Source: Myxococcota bacterium (GTDB lineage Bacteria > Myxococcota_A > Bradymonadia > UBA7976 > UBA1532). From it: a stretch of DNA of 34,804 nt. A program made the position numbers and the translations under genes. The notes beneath the pieces are model-generated. The model saw only the letters and a list, made by a program, of their open reading frames with translations, made no database searches and was not told the origin of the DNA. The DNA is taken from positions 1 to 34,804 of the forward strand of contig JAKLJY010000089.1 of assembly GCA_023150895.1 (NCBI GenBank), in the 5' to 3' direction. This document shows positions 21,804 through 31,202 of this stretch, one piece after another (the first letter of the stretch is position 1; the number at the start of each line of letters is the position of its first letter).

Positions 21804-23399
21804 ATGCCCGCTCGACGCCTCGGCTTCTTGCACCTCGGTCGCGCCGTCGTTTCGCCCGCCGTCGGACTCGGCGTCTTCTGCTTCGCCGGGACGACGCGAG
21901 CCGCCGGCTTCGAGACGGAGTACCCGGACAACGGCGCGCGGGCGCTCGGACGGGCCGGCGCGTTCGCCGCCCGGGTCGACGATCCGACGGCCGTGTATTA
22001 CAACCCCGCCGGGCTCGCCGGCCTCTCGGGCACGAACCTCTACGTGGGGGCCAACGGCCTGATGCTCGATCAGTCGTTTCGCCCCGCCGATCGCGAGGTC
22101 GCCGTGGGCACGCGCCTCGTCACCCTCTCCTACGAGCGCGTCGAGCAGTCGGTCTCGTTCTTCCCCGCGCCGTTTCTGGCCGGGCACTTCGATCTCGACG
22201 CGCTGCCGGCGTTCGATTTCGCGGTCGCCGTCTACGGGCCGGCCTCCAACGGCCATCGGAAGTTCGACGACCAGTACCGGGTCGCGCGCGCGACGGATCA
22301 GAACGGACAGGACGCCAGCGGGCGCATCGCCGGGAATCGCGCCTTGCACCTCGTGCCCAACGGCATGCTCGTCGAGAGCGAGCTCGTGCAGATCTTTCCG
22401 ACCCTGGCGGTGGCGTGGCAGGCGCCGAGCGTGCCCCTGCGGGTGGGCGTGTCGCTGCAGAACAGCGTCGTGCTCGCGAAGCTGACGCAGGGCTCGGGGG
22501 GCGATCACCCCGGGCAGGCGGTGGTCGAGGTCCAGGACCTCTTCGCCCCGACCGGCATCGTGGGACTCCACTATGCGCCCCATCCCCGCGTCGAGATCGG
22601 GTTCTCGCTGCGCCCGCCCATCGCCGTCGAGGCCACCGGCGAGGCGACGCTGAAGCGCTACGCGCCGTGCCTGCGGGACGCAGGCGGGGGATGCACCTCG
22701 GACGCCGAGCTCGGCGATCGCTGGCCGCTCGAGGGCGAGCTGCGCCTCTACGCGCAGGACCAGCGCACGGAGGATCGCGACCTGACGATGCGCTTCACCA
22801 ACCCGCTCTGGGCGCGGCTGGGCGTGCGTTACGTTCACCGGCCGCTCTCGGGCGACGGTGGTCCCGTGACCCCGGAGCTGCTCGCCGATCCCGGCCTCTT
22901 CGACGTGGAGCTCGACTACATCTTCGAGGCCGACGGCGTGCACCGCGCCTACGAGCTCGACTTCGCCGCGGCCTGGGTCAATCTCCCCGCCGACAACGGG
23001 GAGGGCACGTTCATCAAGATGCCCGACCTCGAAGACCGCCGGAACTACCAGCACACCCACGCCGTGCGCCTCGGCGGCGACTACACCCTCATGCCGCGCC
23101 ATCTGGTCGTCCGCGCCGGTCTCGCCTACGAGACGGCCGTCAGCCCCGAGGCGTACACCCACATCGACTTTCCGAGCACCGAGAAGCTGACCGGTGCCCT
23201 CGGCCTCGGCGTGCTCTTCGAGCTCGTCGACGTCGACCTCGGGTTCTCGTACACGCACTTCGCGTCGCGTACCGTGACGAACAGCGACGTGCGCCTGACG
23301 GACGTGCAGAAACCGCGGGCCGACTGGGCCGTGAACGGCAACGGGACGTTCGAAGGCCGCTATCTGGTCTTCGGCCTCTCGACGAGTTGGCATCTGTGA
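21804..23399 (+). CDS. FadL/OmpP1-family outer-membrane transport protein
   Basis: A 531-residue outer-membrane barrel. The signal peptide ends near TTRAAG, and the mature N-terminus carries the FadL family block GARALGRAGAFAARVDDPTAVYYNPAGLAG split over residues about 40-70, with the NPAG motif. Alternating strands continue to a C-terminal aromatic strand (RYLVFGLSTSWHL) suited to BAM recognition. FadL proteins move hydrophobic compounds such as long-chain fatty acids or aromatic hydrocarbons across the outer membrane; the substrate here is unknown. It is longer than E. coli FadL (446). The ATG has GGAGG five bases upstream. The TGA stop overlaps the GTG of mfd. Confidence 0.88.
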   Translation: MPARRLGFLHLGRAVVSPAVGLGVFCFAGTTRAAGFETEYPDNGARALGRAGAFAARVDDPTAVYYNPAGLAGLSGTNLYVGANGLMLDQSFRPADREVAVGTRLVTLSYERVEQSVSFFPAPFLAGHFDLDALPAFDFAVAVYGPASNGHRKFDDQYRVARATDQNGQDASGRIAGNRALHLVPNGMLVESELVQIFPTLAVAWQAPSVPLRVGVSLQNSVVLAKLTQGSGGDHPGQAVVEVQDLFAPTGIVGLHYAPHPRVEIGFSLRPPIAVEATGEATLKRYAPCLRDAGGGCTSDAELGDRWPLEGELRLYAQDQRTEDRDLTMRFTNPLWARLGVRYVHRPLSGDGGPVTPELLADPGLFDVELDYIFEADGVHRAYELDFAAAWVNLPADNGEGTFIKMPDLEDRRNYQHTHAVRLGGDYTLMPRHLVVRAGLAYETAVSPEAYTHIDFPSTEKLTGALGLGVLFELVDVDLGFSYTHFASRTVTNSDVRLTDVQKPRADWAVNGNGTFEGRYLVFGLSTSWHL

Positions 23400-26300
23400 G
23401 TCAGGTCTTCCCCCTCGAGCGCGTTCTCTCCGCGCTCCGGGCGGCCCCCAACGCCGCCGTGGACATCGCCGGCGTCGACGCGGAGCTCTCGGCCTACCTC
23501 ACCGTGGCCCTGCAGGCCCGCCTCGACCGCCCCTTCGTGGTCGTCACCCCCGACGCTTCGGACGCTCGCCGCATCGCGTCGGACCTCGCCTTTTTCGCCG
23601 GGGAGGCCACCCGCGTCGTCCTGCTGCCGACGGTCGAGGCGAGCCCGTATGGCGATCTGAGCCCCGACCGGGGCGCCGTGATGGAGTTGCTCGCGCAGCT
23701 CGCGCTTCTGGCCTGGGATCAGGCCGGGACGTTCACGGTGGTCTCCGCCGACGGTCTGTGTCGGCGACCGATTCCGCGGTCGGTGCTGCTCGACAAGAGC
23801 TATCTGGTGGTCGCCGGTCGCCCCCTCGACCGTGAGGCGTGCCTGCGCGCGCTGGCCGACGGCGGCTATCACGCCGTCAGCGCGGTCGAAGATCCGGGGA
23901 CGTTCGCCGTGCGCGGCGGCATCATCGACGTCTTTCCGCCCCACCTCGACGAGCCCGTTCGCATCGAGCTCTGGGGTGACGAGGTCGACTCGCTCAAACC
24001 CTTCCGCATCGGCACGCAGCGCACCTACGGCGCCACGCTGTCCACGCTGATGCTGCCGCCCGTCCGCGAGGAACTCCTCGTCCCGCCGTTCTGCGACCAC
24101 GCCCGGGTTGCCATCGTGAACGCCGCGGCCGCCGCCGAGATCCCCACGCGCAAGGTGCAGCCCCTGCTCGGCGATCTCGCGAACGGCATCCCGTTCATGG
24201 GCATCGAGGGCTTCCGGCCGGCCTTCTATGAAGAGCTCGGCGCCATGACGGACTACTTCCCGGCGGACGCCGCGGTGTTGCTCCTCGATCCCCTGGGCGT
24301 CGCCGATCGGATTCGGGCGGTCAACGACCTGCGGGCGCGGGAGCACGCCGACGCGCTGCGGGATCACATGCCGTCGCTGCCGGCGTCGCAGCACGTTCAG
24401 CACCCCGGCGAGATCCAGCGGTTCTTCGCCTCCCGGGCGCTGGTGCGGGCGCACGTCCTCCACATCGGGGGCCCTGGTGGCGGCCCGGACGAGGACCTCC
24501 TCGACCTCGGGGACACGCCCATGCGGTTCGAGGGGCCCGAGGATGCCATCCGGTTCCAGGTGCCCGCGAACCGCGATCTCACGCACGCCCTCGGCCAATC
24601 GCGGTCGGACAAAGAACCCTTGCGGCCCCTGGCGACGGCGGTCCGCGAGTGGGCCGAACTCGGCAGTTGTGTCGTCGTCGCGTGCCGGCAGGAGACGAAC
24701 CTCGACCGCCTCGAGCGCGTGCTCAAGAGTTACGGCGTGGCGGTGCGGCGGGCCACGCAGCCGCCGCGCGAGTACCTGCGGCCCCCGGCGAGCGAGGCCG
24801 AGCAGGGGGCGGTCCTCGTTCAGGGCGAGGTCGGGGGCGGGTTTCGCCTCCTCGAGCACGGCTTCGCGCTGATCACCGAGGACGAAATCTTCGGTCAGAA
24901 GTCACACCGCCGGCGCAAGGCCAGCCGGGCTTCGGACGATCCGACGAGCCCGTTCGTCCAGAGCTTCCGCGAGCTCGAGCCCGGGGACTTCGTCGTGCAC
25001 GCCGATCATGGCGTCGGCAAGTATCTCGGCCTGAAGAAGCTGAAGGTCGGCACCGGCGAGGCCGACTTCCTGCTCGTCGAGTTCTCGGGGGCCGACAAGC
25101 TCTATTTGCCGGTCTACAAGCTCGGTCGCCTGCAGAAATACGTCGGCGCCAGCGACAGTCCGCCCAAAATGGACAAGCTCGGCGGCACGAGCTGGGAGAA
25201 GGTCCGCGCGAAGGCCGAGAAGACGGCCGAAGAGGACGCCTACGCGCTGCTCGAGCTCTACGCCCGCCGCGAGCTGGCCGAAGGCACCGCGTTCTCGGCG
25301 CCCGACGACTATTTCCGCAGCTTCGAGGCGACGTTCCCCTTCGACGAGACGCCCGATCAGGCGCGGGCCATCGAGGAGGTCCTCGCCGACATGCAGCGCA
25401 CCCGGCCGATGGACCGCCTGCTCTGCGGCGACGTCGGGTTCGGCAAGACGGAGGTCGCGTTGCGCGCGGCCATGAAATCCGTCGTCGACGCCAAACAGGT
25501 CGCGATGCTCGTGCCGACCACCGTCCTCGCGCTGCAGCACTACAAGACCTTCAAGGAACGCTTCGCGAAGTATCCGGTGCGGGTGGAGCTGCTGAGCCGC
25601 GGCGTCCATGCCGAGGCCCAGAAGGCCATCATCAAGGACATCAAGCTGGGCCGGGTGGACATCGTCGTCGGCACGCACCGCGTGCTCAGCAAGGACGTCG
25701 TCTTCCGGGATCTGGGCCTGCTGGTGCTCGACGAGGAGCACCGGTTCGGCGTGAAGGACAAAGAGCGGCTCAAAGAGCTGCGCGCCCACGTCGACGTGCT
25801 GACGATGACCGCGACGCCCATCCCGCGGACGCTGCAGCTCAGCCTCGGGGGCGTACGCGATCTTTCGGTCATCACGACGCCGCCCGCGGACCGCCTCAGC
25901 GTGCGCACGTTCGTCTGCCGGCAGACCGACCAGGTCATTCGCGAGGCCATTCTTCGCGAGCTCTCGCGCGGGGGGCAGGTCTTCTACGTGCACAACCGCG
26001 TGCAGACGATCGAGTCGCGCAAGGCCTGGCTGACCGCGCTCGTGCCCGAGGCGCGCATCATCGTCGGGCACGGTCAGATGGACCCGGACACGCTCGAAAA
26101 CGTCATGGTCGACTTCACCGAGGGCAAGTACAACGTGCTGCTCTCGACGACCATCATCGAGAGCGGCATCGACATCCCCAACGCGAACACGATGCTCGTC
26201 GACCAGGCCGACCATTTCGGTCTCGCGCAGCTCTACCAGCTTCGCGGGCGCGTCGGGCGCGGCAAGGCCCGCGGGTACTGCTACCTGCTCGTCCCGAGCG

Positions 26301-27010
26301 AGGGCGCGCTCACGAACGACGCCCGCAAGCGGCTCGGGGTCATCCAGAAGTTCACCGAACTCGGCAGCGGCTTTCAGGTGGCCAGCCACGACCTCGAGCT
26401 GCGCGGAGCGGGCGAGCTGCTCGGCACCCGGCAGAAGGGGCAGATCGCGGCGGTCGGTCTCGACCTGTACGCGCAGTTGCTGCAGGACGCCGTCCAGAAG
26501 CTGCGGGGCGAGCCGCCGAAGGTGAACTTCGACCCGGAGATCAACCTGCAGGTCACGGCGCTCTTGCCCGAGGACTACGTGCCGGACACGCACCTGCGCC
26601 TGATCATGTACAAGCGCCTCGCCAACGCCAACGACGAGGAGGACGTCCTCGCCGTCGCCGAGGAGATGGGCGACCGGTTCGGGCCGCTCCCGGGGCCGGC
26701 GGAGAACCTCGTCGAGGTCATGCGCGTCCGCACGCTGGCGCGGTACGTCGGGCTCAACGCCGTCGAATATGCCGGGGATCGTGTCCTGTTGACGTTCCAT
26801 CCGCAGACGCCGTTCCCCGTGCCCGCCGTCGTGCAGCTCGTCACGGCGCCGAACACGCGATTCCGGGCGCCGGCGGAACTCAAGCTGACGTACCATTTCG
26901 ACCCCGCCGAGAAGCGGGAGACGCTGGCCGCCACGCGGACCTGCCTGCAGCGGCTCGCCGAGCTGCAAACGGACGCCCTCGCGGCCGCCCAGGAGACGAC
27001 GACCCCATGA
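23396..27010 (+). CDS. mfd: Transcription-repair coupling factor
   Basis: A 1204-residue DNA translocase that removes RNA polymerase stalled at lesions and recruits UvrA. The order is complete: a UvrB-like N-terminal module (about 1-230, with DPGTFAVRGGIIDVFPP), an RNA-polymerase interaction domain at about 525-590 (ELEPGDFVVHADHGVGKYLGL), SF2 helicase motifs with Walker A GDVGFGKTE (about 678), DEEHR (about 779), TATPIPRTLQ, and QLRGRVGRG (about 950), then the TRCF C-terminal domain at about 1055-1155. The GTG at 23396 overlaps the stop of the FadL-like gene (GTGA); no independent ribosome site is evident, so translation probably depends on coupling. Its own stop overlaps the next gene as ATGA. 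Confidence 0.98.
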   Translation: MSQVFPLERVLSALRAAPNAAVDIAGVDAELSAYLTVALQARLDRPFVVVTPDASDARRIASDLAFFAGEATRVVLLPTVEASPYGDLSPDRGAVMELLAQLALLAWDQAGTFTVVSADGLCRRPIPRSVLLDKSYLVVAGRPLDREACLRALADGGYHAVSAVEDPGTFAVRGGIIDVFPPHLDEPVRIELWGDEVDSLKPFRIGTQRTYGATLSTLMLPPVREELLVPPFCDHARVAIVNAAAAAEIPTRKVQPLLGDLANGIPFMGIEGFRPAFYEELGAMTDYFPADAAVLLLDPLGVADRIRAVNDLRAREHADALRDHMPSLPASQHVQHPGEIQRFFASRALVRAHVLHIGGPGGGPDEDLLDLGDTPMRFEGPEDAIRFQVPANRDLTHALGQSRSDKEPLRPLATAVREWAELGSCVVVACRQETNLDRLERVLKSYGVAVRRATQPPREYLRPPASEAEQGAVLVQGEVGGGFRLLEHGFALITEDEIFGQKSHRRRKASRASDDPTSPFVQSFRELEPGDFVVHADHGVGKYLGLKKLKVGTGEADFLLVEFSGADKLYLPVYKLGRLQKYVGASDSPPKMDKLGGTSWEKVRAKAEKTAEEDAYALLELYARRELAEGTAFSAPDDYFRSFEATFPFDETPDQARAIEEVLADMQRTRPMDRLLCGDVGFGKTEVALRAAMKSVVDAKQVAMLVPTTVLALQHYKTFKERFAKYPVRVELLSRGVHAEAQKAIIKDIKLGRVDIVVGTHRVLSKDVVFRDLGLLVLDEEHRFGVKDKERLKELRAHVDVLTMTATPIPRTLQLSLGGVRDLSVITTPPADRLSVRTFVCRQTDQVIREAILRELSRGGQVFYVHNRVQTIESRKAWLTALVPEARIIVGHGQMDPDTLENVMVDFTEGKYNVLLSTTIIESGIDIPNANTMLVDQADHFGLAQLYQLRGRVGRGKARGYCYLLVPSEGALTNDARKRLGVIQKFTELGSGFQVASHDLELRGAGELLGTRQKGQIAAVGLDLYAQLLQDAVQKLRGEPPKVNFDPEINLQVTALLPEDYVPDTHLRLIMYKRLANANDEEDVLAVAEEMGDRFGPLPGPAENLVEVMRVRTLARYVGLNAVEYAGDRVLLTFHPQTPFPVPAVVQLVTAPNTRFRAPAELKLTYHFDPAEKRETLAATRTCLQRLAELQTDALAAAQETTTP

Positions 27011-28137
27011 TCCGCCGACGCCTTCGCTCCCCCGCCGCCCTCGGTCTCGCCTCGCTGCTCACCTTCGCCTGCGGCGGCTCGGGCACGGGCGAGGGCGAGA
27101 AGCCCAAGGTCGAGATCACCGAGGCCGAGAAGGGCACGGTCCTCGCCAAGGTCGGCGACACGGTCATCACCGTGAAGGATTTCGAGTCCCGCCTCGCAGA
27201 GCAGGCGCCGTTCGCCCGCGCGCGGTTCACGAGCACGCAGCGCAAGCAGGAGTTCCTCGACAGCCTGCTGCGCTTCGAGGTGCTCGCCAAGGAGGCGGAA
27301 GCCAAGGGCTTCGACCAGGATCCCGAGGTCCAGCTCGCGCGCAAGCAGGCGCTCGTGCGCAAGCTCATGGCCGACGAGGTGCCCAAGCTCGTCAAGATGG
27401 CCGACATCACCGAGGAAGAGGTCGCGGCCTACTACCAGGAGCACCTCACCGAGTTCGACAAACCCGCGGAGGTCCGCGCGGCCCACCTGCTCGTCAAGGA
27501 CGAGGCGACGGCCCGCAAGCTCCACGCCGAGCTCGCCGCCGCCATCGCCACCAAGAAGCAGGACGCCCGCGAGTCGTTCGCCGAGGCCGTCCGCAAGCAC
27601 AGCGAAGACGCGGGCACGCGGGAGGCGGGCGGCGATCTCCAGTTCTTCGGCAAGCCCGGGGAGAGCCGGGTCGAGCGGGGCCCGATGCAGCCGGAGGTGC
27701 CCCCGCCCGTCGCGCTCGCCGCCTGGGCGCTCGAGGGCGTCGGCGACCTCGCCCCGGAGCCCGTGCGCAGCAGCCAGGGGTGGCACCTCGTCCAGAAGAC
27801 GGGGTTCAAGCGGCCCTACAAACGCGAACTCGCGGACGTCAAACAGACCATCCGGAACAAGATCTTCCGGGTCAAGAAGACCGCCGCGCTGGAGAAATAC
27901 GTCGCCGACCTCAAGGCCAAGGTCAAAATCGAGGTCGACGAACGGGTGCTCGAGTCCGCGAAGGCCCCGGCCGGCGGCGGGCCCGGCCCCAACATCGCGC
28001 CCCCCGGCGGGCTCATCGGCCCCGGAGGCCCCGGAGGCCCCGGCGGCCCCGGCGGCCCCGGACAAGGCCTGCCCGGCCTGCCCGGTCTGCCCGGTGACGA
28101 GCCCGCCGACGACGCCCACGGAGACACCCACCCATGA
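27007..28137 (+). CDS. Parvulin-type peptidyl-prolyl isomerase lipoprotein with collagen-like tail
   Basis: A 376-residue exported protein. The N-terminus MIRRRLRSPAALG, a hydrophobic core and Cys22 suggest a lipoprotein, though the lipobox LTFAC is imperfect at -3. A SurA/PrsA-type N-terminal chaperone region spans about 45-150, and a parvulin domain follows (about 155-265: VRAAHLLVKDEA, AGGDLQFFG, SSQGWHLVQKTG). The last 50 residues are Gly-Pro-rich: repeats of GPGGPGGPGG then GLPGLPGLPG, a collagen-like pattern. The ATG overlaps the mfd stop, and the stop overlaps the surA start, both as ATGA. Likely a periplasmic folding factor working with SurA. Confidence 0.9.
   Translation: MIRRRLRSPAALGLASLLTFACGGSGTGEGEKPKVEITEAEKGTVLAKVGDTVITVKDFESRLAEQAPFARARFTSTQRKQEFLDSLLRFEVLAKEAEAKGFDQDPEVQLARKQALVRKLMADEVPKLVKMADITEEEVAAYYQEHLTEFDKPAEVRAAHLLVKDEATARKLHAELAAAIATKKQDARESFAEAVRKHSEDAGTREAGGDLQFFGKPGESRVERGPMQPEVPPPVALAAWALEGVGDLAPEPVRSSQGWHLVQKTGFKRPYKRELADVKQTIRNKIFRVKKTAALEKYVADLKAKVKIEVDERVLESAKAPAGGGPGPNIAPPGGLIGPGGPGGPGGPGGPGQGLPGLPGLPGDEPADDAHGDTHP
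28014..28096 (+). repeat. Gly-Pro-rich collagen-like coding repeat
   Basis: Near-tandem 9-bp GGCCCCGGA/GGCGGCCCC units encode Gly-Pro-Gly runs at the C-terminus of the parvulin lipoprotein, then three CTGCCCGGC units encode LPG. Gly falls at every third residue over most of the stretch. Confidence 0.7.
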
Positions 28138-29117
28138 GACGCCCCGCACAGGCGGCCCTCGCCCTCATCGCCCTGACGCTCGCGGCGCCTCTCGTGCCCG
28201 CCACCCCGGCCGAAGCCCGCATCATCGAGCGGGTCGTCGCCGTCGTGAACGACGAGATCATCACCTCCACCGAGCTCGAGGACACCGCCGCCCCCGTGCT
28301 GCGGCAGGCGGACGCCATCCCCGATCCGATGGTCCGCGAGCAGCAGCGCGCCCGCCAGCTCCGCCTCGCGCTCGACGAGCTCGTCGGGCAGCGTCTCATC
28401 ACGCAGGAGGCCCAGAAGCACAAGCTGCACGTCACGCTCGACGAGGTGGACAACTACCTCGCGCGCATCAAGAAACAGCAGGGGTGGGACGACAAACAGC
28501 TCGAGACGTACCTCATGGTGCAGGGCACGAGCCTCTCGGCGTTTCGGCAGCAGACCCGCGACCAGCTCCTGCGCAACAAGGTCGTCGTGAACCTGATCGG
28601 CGACCGCATCCGGGTGAGCGAAGGTGACGTCGCCGAATACTACAAGAGCAAGCTCACCGAGCTGCACAACCAGTACGAGCTCGAGGCCGCCCACATCGCG
28701 CTGCGGGTCGCCGACGAGGCCAGCCCCGCGGAAGAGGCGGCCATCCGGCAGCAGGCGGTCGAGATCCTGAAGCGTGCCCAGGCGGGCGAGGCCTTCGACG
28801 CGCTCGCGAAGCAATACAGCCAGGCGCCGGGGGCCGAGAACGGCGGCAGCCTCGGCGTGCTGCGCAAGGGCAGCCTCGATCCCGGCTTCGAGGAGGTCGC
28901 CTTCGGCCTGGCGGACGGGGCCATCGGGGGCCCGGTGCGCAGCGCCTTCGGATTCCACGTCATCAAGGCCCTCGTGCGCCGCAAGCTGCCCACGCCGCAG
29001 CTCGAGGAGGTCAAGGGCGAGCTCCAGCGCGAGCTCACGGACAAACGTCAGCGCGACGAGGTGGCCAAGTGGGTCGAGGAGCTCAAGAAGAAGGCCTTCA
29101 TCGACCTTCGGCTGTGA
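28134..29117 (+). CDS. surA: SurA-like periplasmic chaperone/peptidyl-prolyl isomerase
   Basis: A 327-residue periplasmic protein. A signal peptide ends near PAEA, then the SurA N-terminal signature follows (RVVAVVNDEIITSTELE) and a helical chaperone core with LDELVGQRLITQEAQK. One parvulin domain lies at about 180-285 (ELEAAHIALRV, AENGGSLGVLRKGSLDPGFE, SAFGFHVIKAL), then the returning C-terminal helix. E. coli SurA has two parvulin domains, so this is the shorter single-domain form. It escorts outer-membrane proteins to the BAM complex; candidates in this window are the FadL-like barrel, the OmpA-family protein and PilQ. The ATG overlaps the preceding isomerase stop. The 3' end overlaps the convergent HEXXH gene by 20 bp. 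Confidence 0.92.
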   Translation: MRRPAQAALALIALTLAAPLVPATPAEARIIERVVAVVNDEIITSTELEDTAAPVLRQADAIPDPMVREQQRARQLRLALDELVGQRLITQEAQKHKLHVTLDEVDNYLARIKKQQGWDDKQLETYLMVQGTSLSAFRQQTRDQLLRNKVVVNLIGDRIRVSEGDVAEYYKSKLTELHNQYELEAAHIALRVADEASPAEEAAIRQQAVEILKRAQAGEAFDALAKQYSQAPGAENGGSLGVLRKGSLDPGFEEVAFGLADGAIGGPVRSAFGFHVIKALVRRKLPTPQLEEVKGELQRELTDKRQRDEVAKWVEELKKKAFIDLRL

Positions 29118-29685
29118 GCGGCGGCGTTTCGGCGAAGACGCTCGTCGGCCCGGCGAACGGCCGTGTCGCCCGTACGATCGCCGCGGTGGCTTCGAGCGCG
29201 GCGCGCAGCGGCTCGGCGAAGGGCGGCTCCAGGGCGCGGGCCCAGCCGGCCCGGGCCAGCTCGATCGCCGCGTCGTCCCCCGGGGCCAGCGGAAAGGCCC
29301 CCAGCGTGTCCCAGTACGCGCGATAGTCCGTCGTCGTGCCGAAAAAACCGCGCAGGCCCACGGTGTCGGCGAGGGCGGCCTGCAGGCGTTGGCAGGCGTG
29401 CTCGCGCAGCCAGTCGGCGTCGGTCAGGTTGTCCAGGCCCCAGTCCGGGGTGGACCACCGCGCCGGGCCTTCGCAGAGGGCGTGGCAGATCTCGTGCAGA
29501 ACGAGCTGCGCCAGGCTGTCGTCCGGGTCGAAGTGGGCCGCATCGGACAGCGTCAGCGTGCCGCGCCCGTCCCAGGAGGCGTACACCTCGTCGGAGCGTT
29601 CGACGCGCATCCCCAGGCGGGCGGCGGTCGCCAGCCAGATCTGGTCCAGCGGATCGCGGTAGTCGTGGCGAATCTCTCGGGGCAT
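29098..29685 (-). CDS. Unknown protein with HEXXH zinc-protease motif
   Basis: A 195-residue protein with no signal peptide or membrane segment. The motif LHEICHAL (His64, Glu65, His68) is a metallopeptidase-type HEXXH helix, preceded by a hydrophobic strand and acidic loop as in small zincin folds. A possible third ligand is in the WLREHACQRL segment (His at about 96). The rest is Trp- and Ala-rich (TPDWGLDNLTDADW, GFFGTTTDYRAYWDTLG), and I do not recognise a family. It lies alone on the minus strand, between surA and the sigma-54 activator, and its stop codon is within surA. The ATG start is the first in frame. Peptidase activity is inferred only from the motif. Confidence 0.7.
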   Translation of the reverse strand: MPREIRHDYRDPLDQIWLATAARLGMRVERSDEVYASWDGRGTLTLSDAAHFDPDDSLAQLVLHEICHALCEGPARWSTPDWGLDNLTDADWLREHACQRLQAALADTVGLRGFFGTTTDYRAYWDTLGAFPLAPGDDAAIELARAGWARALEPPFAEPLRAALEATAAIVRATRPFAGPTSVFAETPPLTAEGR

Positions 29686-29774
29686 CGCGGCGTGGAGACT
29701 ACCACGGTCCGACCGACGTTTGGGCGCTCGCCCTCGTTGCCCCCGGCGCCCGGCTGGCGCAGAGTACGCCGACC

Positions 29775-31139
29775 ATGGCCCGCCGCGTGCTCGTCGCCGA
29801 CGACGAAGAGAACATCCGCTACATGCTCGAGCTCACGCTGCGCCGCGAGGGCTACGACGTCAGGACCGTGCCGGACGGAGAGGCGGCCCTCCAGGCGATC
29901 ACCACGGGGGACTTCGACGTCGTCCTCTGCGACCTCGTGATGCCCAAGATGACCGGCCTCGAGCTTCTCGATGCGTTGCGCGCGCGCGGACTGAGCGTCA
30001 ACGTCATCCTGATGTCGGCGCACGCCGACGTGGAGACGGCCCTCTCCGCGGTCGCCCGCGGCGCCTTCGACTACCTGCCGAAGCCCGCCCGGACGGACGA
30101 GGTGCTGTTCCGACTGCGACGCGCGATCGAACAGGCGACGCTCCGCGCCGAGGTCGGGCGTCTCAAGGCGGCGCTCGAGGGTGCGCCCACGCTCGGGCGC
30201 ATCGTGGCCGAGTCGAAGCCGATGCTGCAGGTCTTCACGCTCGTCCGCAAAGTGGCGGATTTCAAGACGACGGTCCTGCTGACGGGTGAGAGCGGGACGG
30301 GCAAGGAGCTCGTCGCGCGGGCCATTCACGATTCGAGCGGCCGGGCCAAGGCGCCGTTCGTGGCCATCAACTGCGGGGCCATCCCGGAGAACCTGCTCGA
30401 AAGCGAGCTCTTCGGACACGTGCGCGGCGCGTTCACGGACGCCACGCGCACGCGGCGCGGCCTGTTCGAGGAGGCCGACGGGGGCACCCTCTTCCTCGAC
30501 GAGATCGGTGAACTCCCGCTGAACCTGCAGGTCAAGCTTTTGCGGGTCCTCCAGGAGGAGGAGATCCGCAAAGTCGGAGACACCAAGGCGCAGAAGGTCG
30601 ACGTCCGGGTCGTCGCCGCGACGGTCCGTGACCTCGGAGAGGAGGTCAAGGCCGGTCGTTTCCGCGAAGACCTCTACTACCGCCTCAACGTGCTCTCCAT
30701 CCGCCTGCCGCCACTTCGAGAGCGTCGCACGGACATCCCGCTGCTCGCCCTGCACTTCGTCCGGCAGTTCAACGACCGTCTCGGCACCGCGGTCCGGGGG
30801 GTCACGCCGGCCGCCATGCGCGCGCTCATCCACTACGCGTGGCCGGGCAACGTCCGCGAGCTCGAAAACACCATCGAGCGGGCCCTGGTGCTCGTCGAGG
30901 GCGACGAGATCGGCGAGGACGACCTCTCGCCCCGCATCCGCGACAGCCAGGACCGCATCAAGGGCACCCTGGCCGCCGGCGAGCTGTCGATCAAGAAGAC
31001 GACGCGCGTCATCGAAGAGGAGCTGATTCGTCGGGCGCTGGCCAAAACGGGGGGAAACCGGACGCGCGCGGCCGAGATCCTCGAACTCTCCCACCGGGCG
31101 TTGCTCTATAAAATCAAGGAGTACGGGATTGAGGCTTGA
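29775..31139 (+). CDS. NtrC-family sigma-54-dependent response regulator (PilR-like)
   Basis: A 454-residue regulator. The receiver domain spans 1-120 with acidic pocket Asp9-Asp10, phospho-acceptor Asp53 (LCDLVMP) and Lys103. The AAA+ domain spans about 140-375 with Walker A GESGTGKE (171-178), the sigma-54 contact loop GAFTDA (218-223) and Walker B GTLFLDE (238-244). A Fis-type HTH is at about 425-450 ([24 protein letters not shown]). It activates RpoN promoters after phosphorylation. Placement just before pilM recalls PilR in the Myxococcus pil region, but no PilS-type kinase or pilA gene is in the window, so the target is unproven. No strong ribosome site precedes the ATG. Confidence 0.93.
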   Translation: MARRVLVADDEENIRYMLELTLRREGYDVRTVPDGEAALQAITTGDFDVVLCDLVMPKMTGLELLDALRARGLSVNVILMSAHADVETALSAVARGAFDYLPKPARTDEVLFRLRRAIEQATLRAEVGRLKAALEGAPTLGRIVAESKPMLQVFTLVRKVADFKTTVLLTGESGTGKELVARAIHDSSGRAKAPFVAINCGAIPENLLESELFGHVRGAFTDATRTRRGLFEEADGGTLFLDEIGELPLNLQVKLLRVLQEEEIRKVGDTKAQKVDVRVVAATVRDLGEEVKAGRFREDLYYRLNVLSIRLPPLRERRTDIPLLALHFVRQFNDRLGTAVRGVTPAAMRALIHYAWPGNVRELENTIERALVLVEGDEIGEDDLSPRIRDSQDRIKGTLAAGELSIKKTTRVIEEELIRRALAKTGGNRTRAAEILELSHRALLYKIKEYGIEA

Positions 31140-31173
31140 AGCGGCCGCATAATCCTCAAACCCCTCACTTTTC

Positions 31174-31202
31174 TTGACGATAGTGGACCCCTGAATGATA
31201 TT
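31174..31202 (+). promoter_or_regulatory. Sigma70-type promoter for the pilMN-O-P-Q operon
   Basis: TTGACG (31174-31179), exactly 17 bases, GATATT (31197-31202). It gives five of six matches at -35 and four of six at -10. The predicted start near 31209 gives a leader of about 52 bases before the pilM ATG at 31261. This means an in-frame ATG at 31195 lies inside the promoter and cannot be the translation start from this transcript. The region before it is unusually AT-rich for the window. Confidence 0.6.

Noticed and set aside
24902..26968. Antisense open frame of about 690 codons within mfd
   Set aside because: The plus strand encodes complete Mfd motifs here. The antisense translation shows no recognisable motif and is rich in the residues expected from reversed GC-rich codons.
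31129..31159. TTGAGG...CCTCAA hairpin as terminator of the sigma-54 regulator gene
   Set aside because: Only six pairs around a 19-base loop, and no clean T tract follows. Too weak to list as a terminator.
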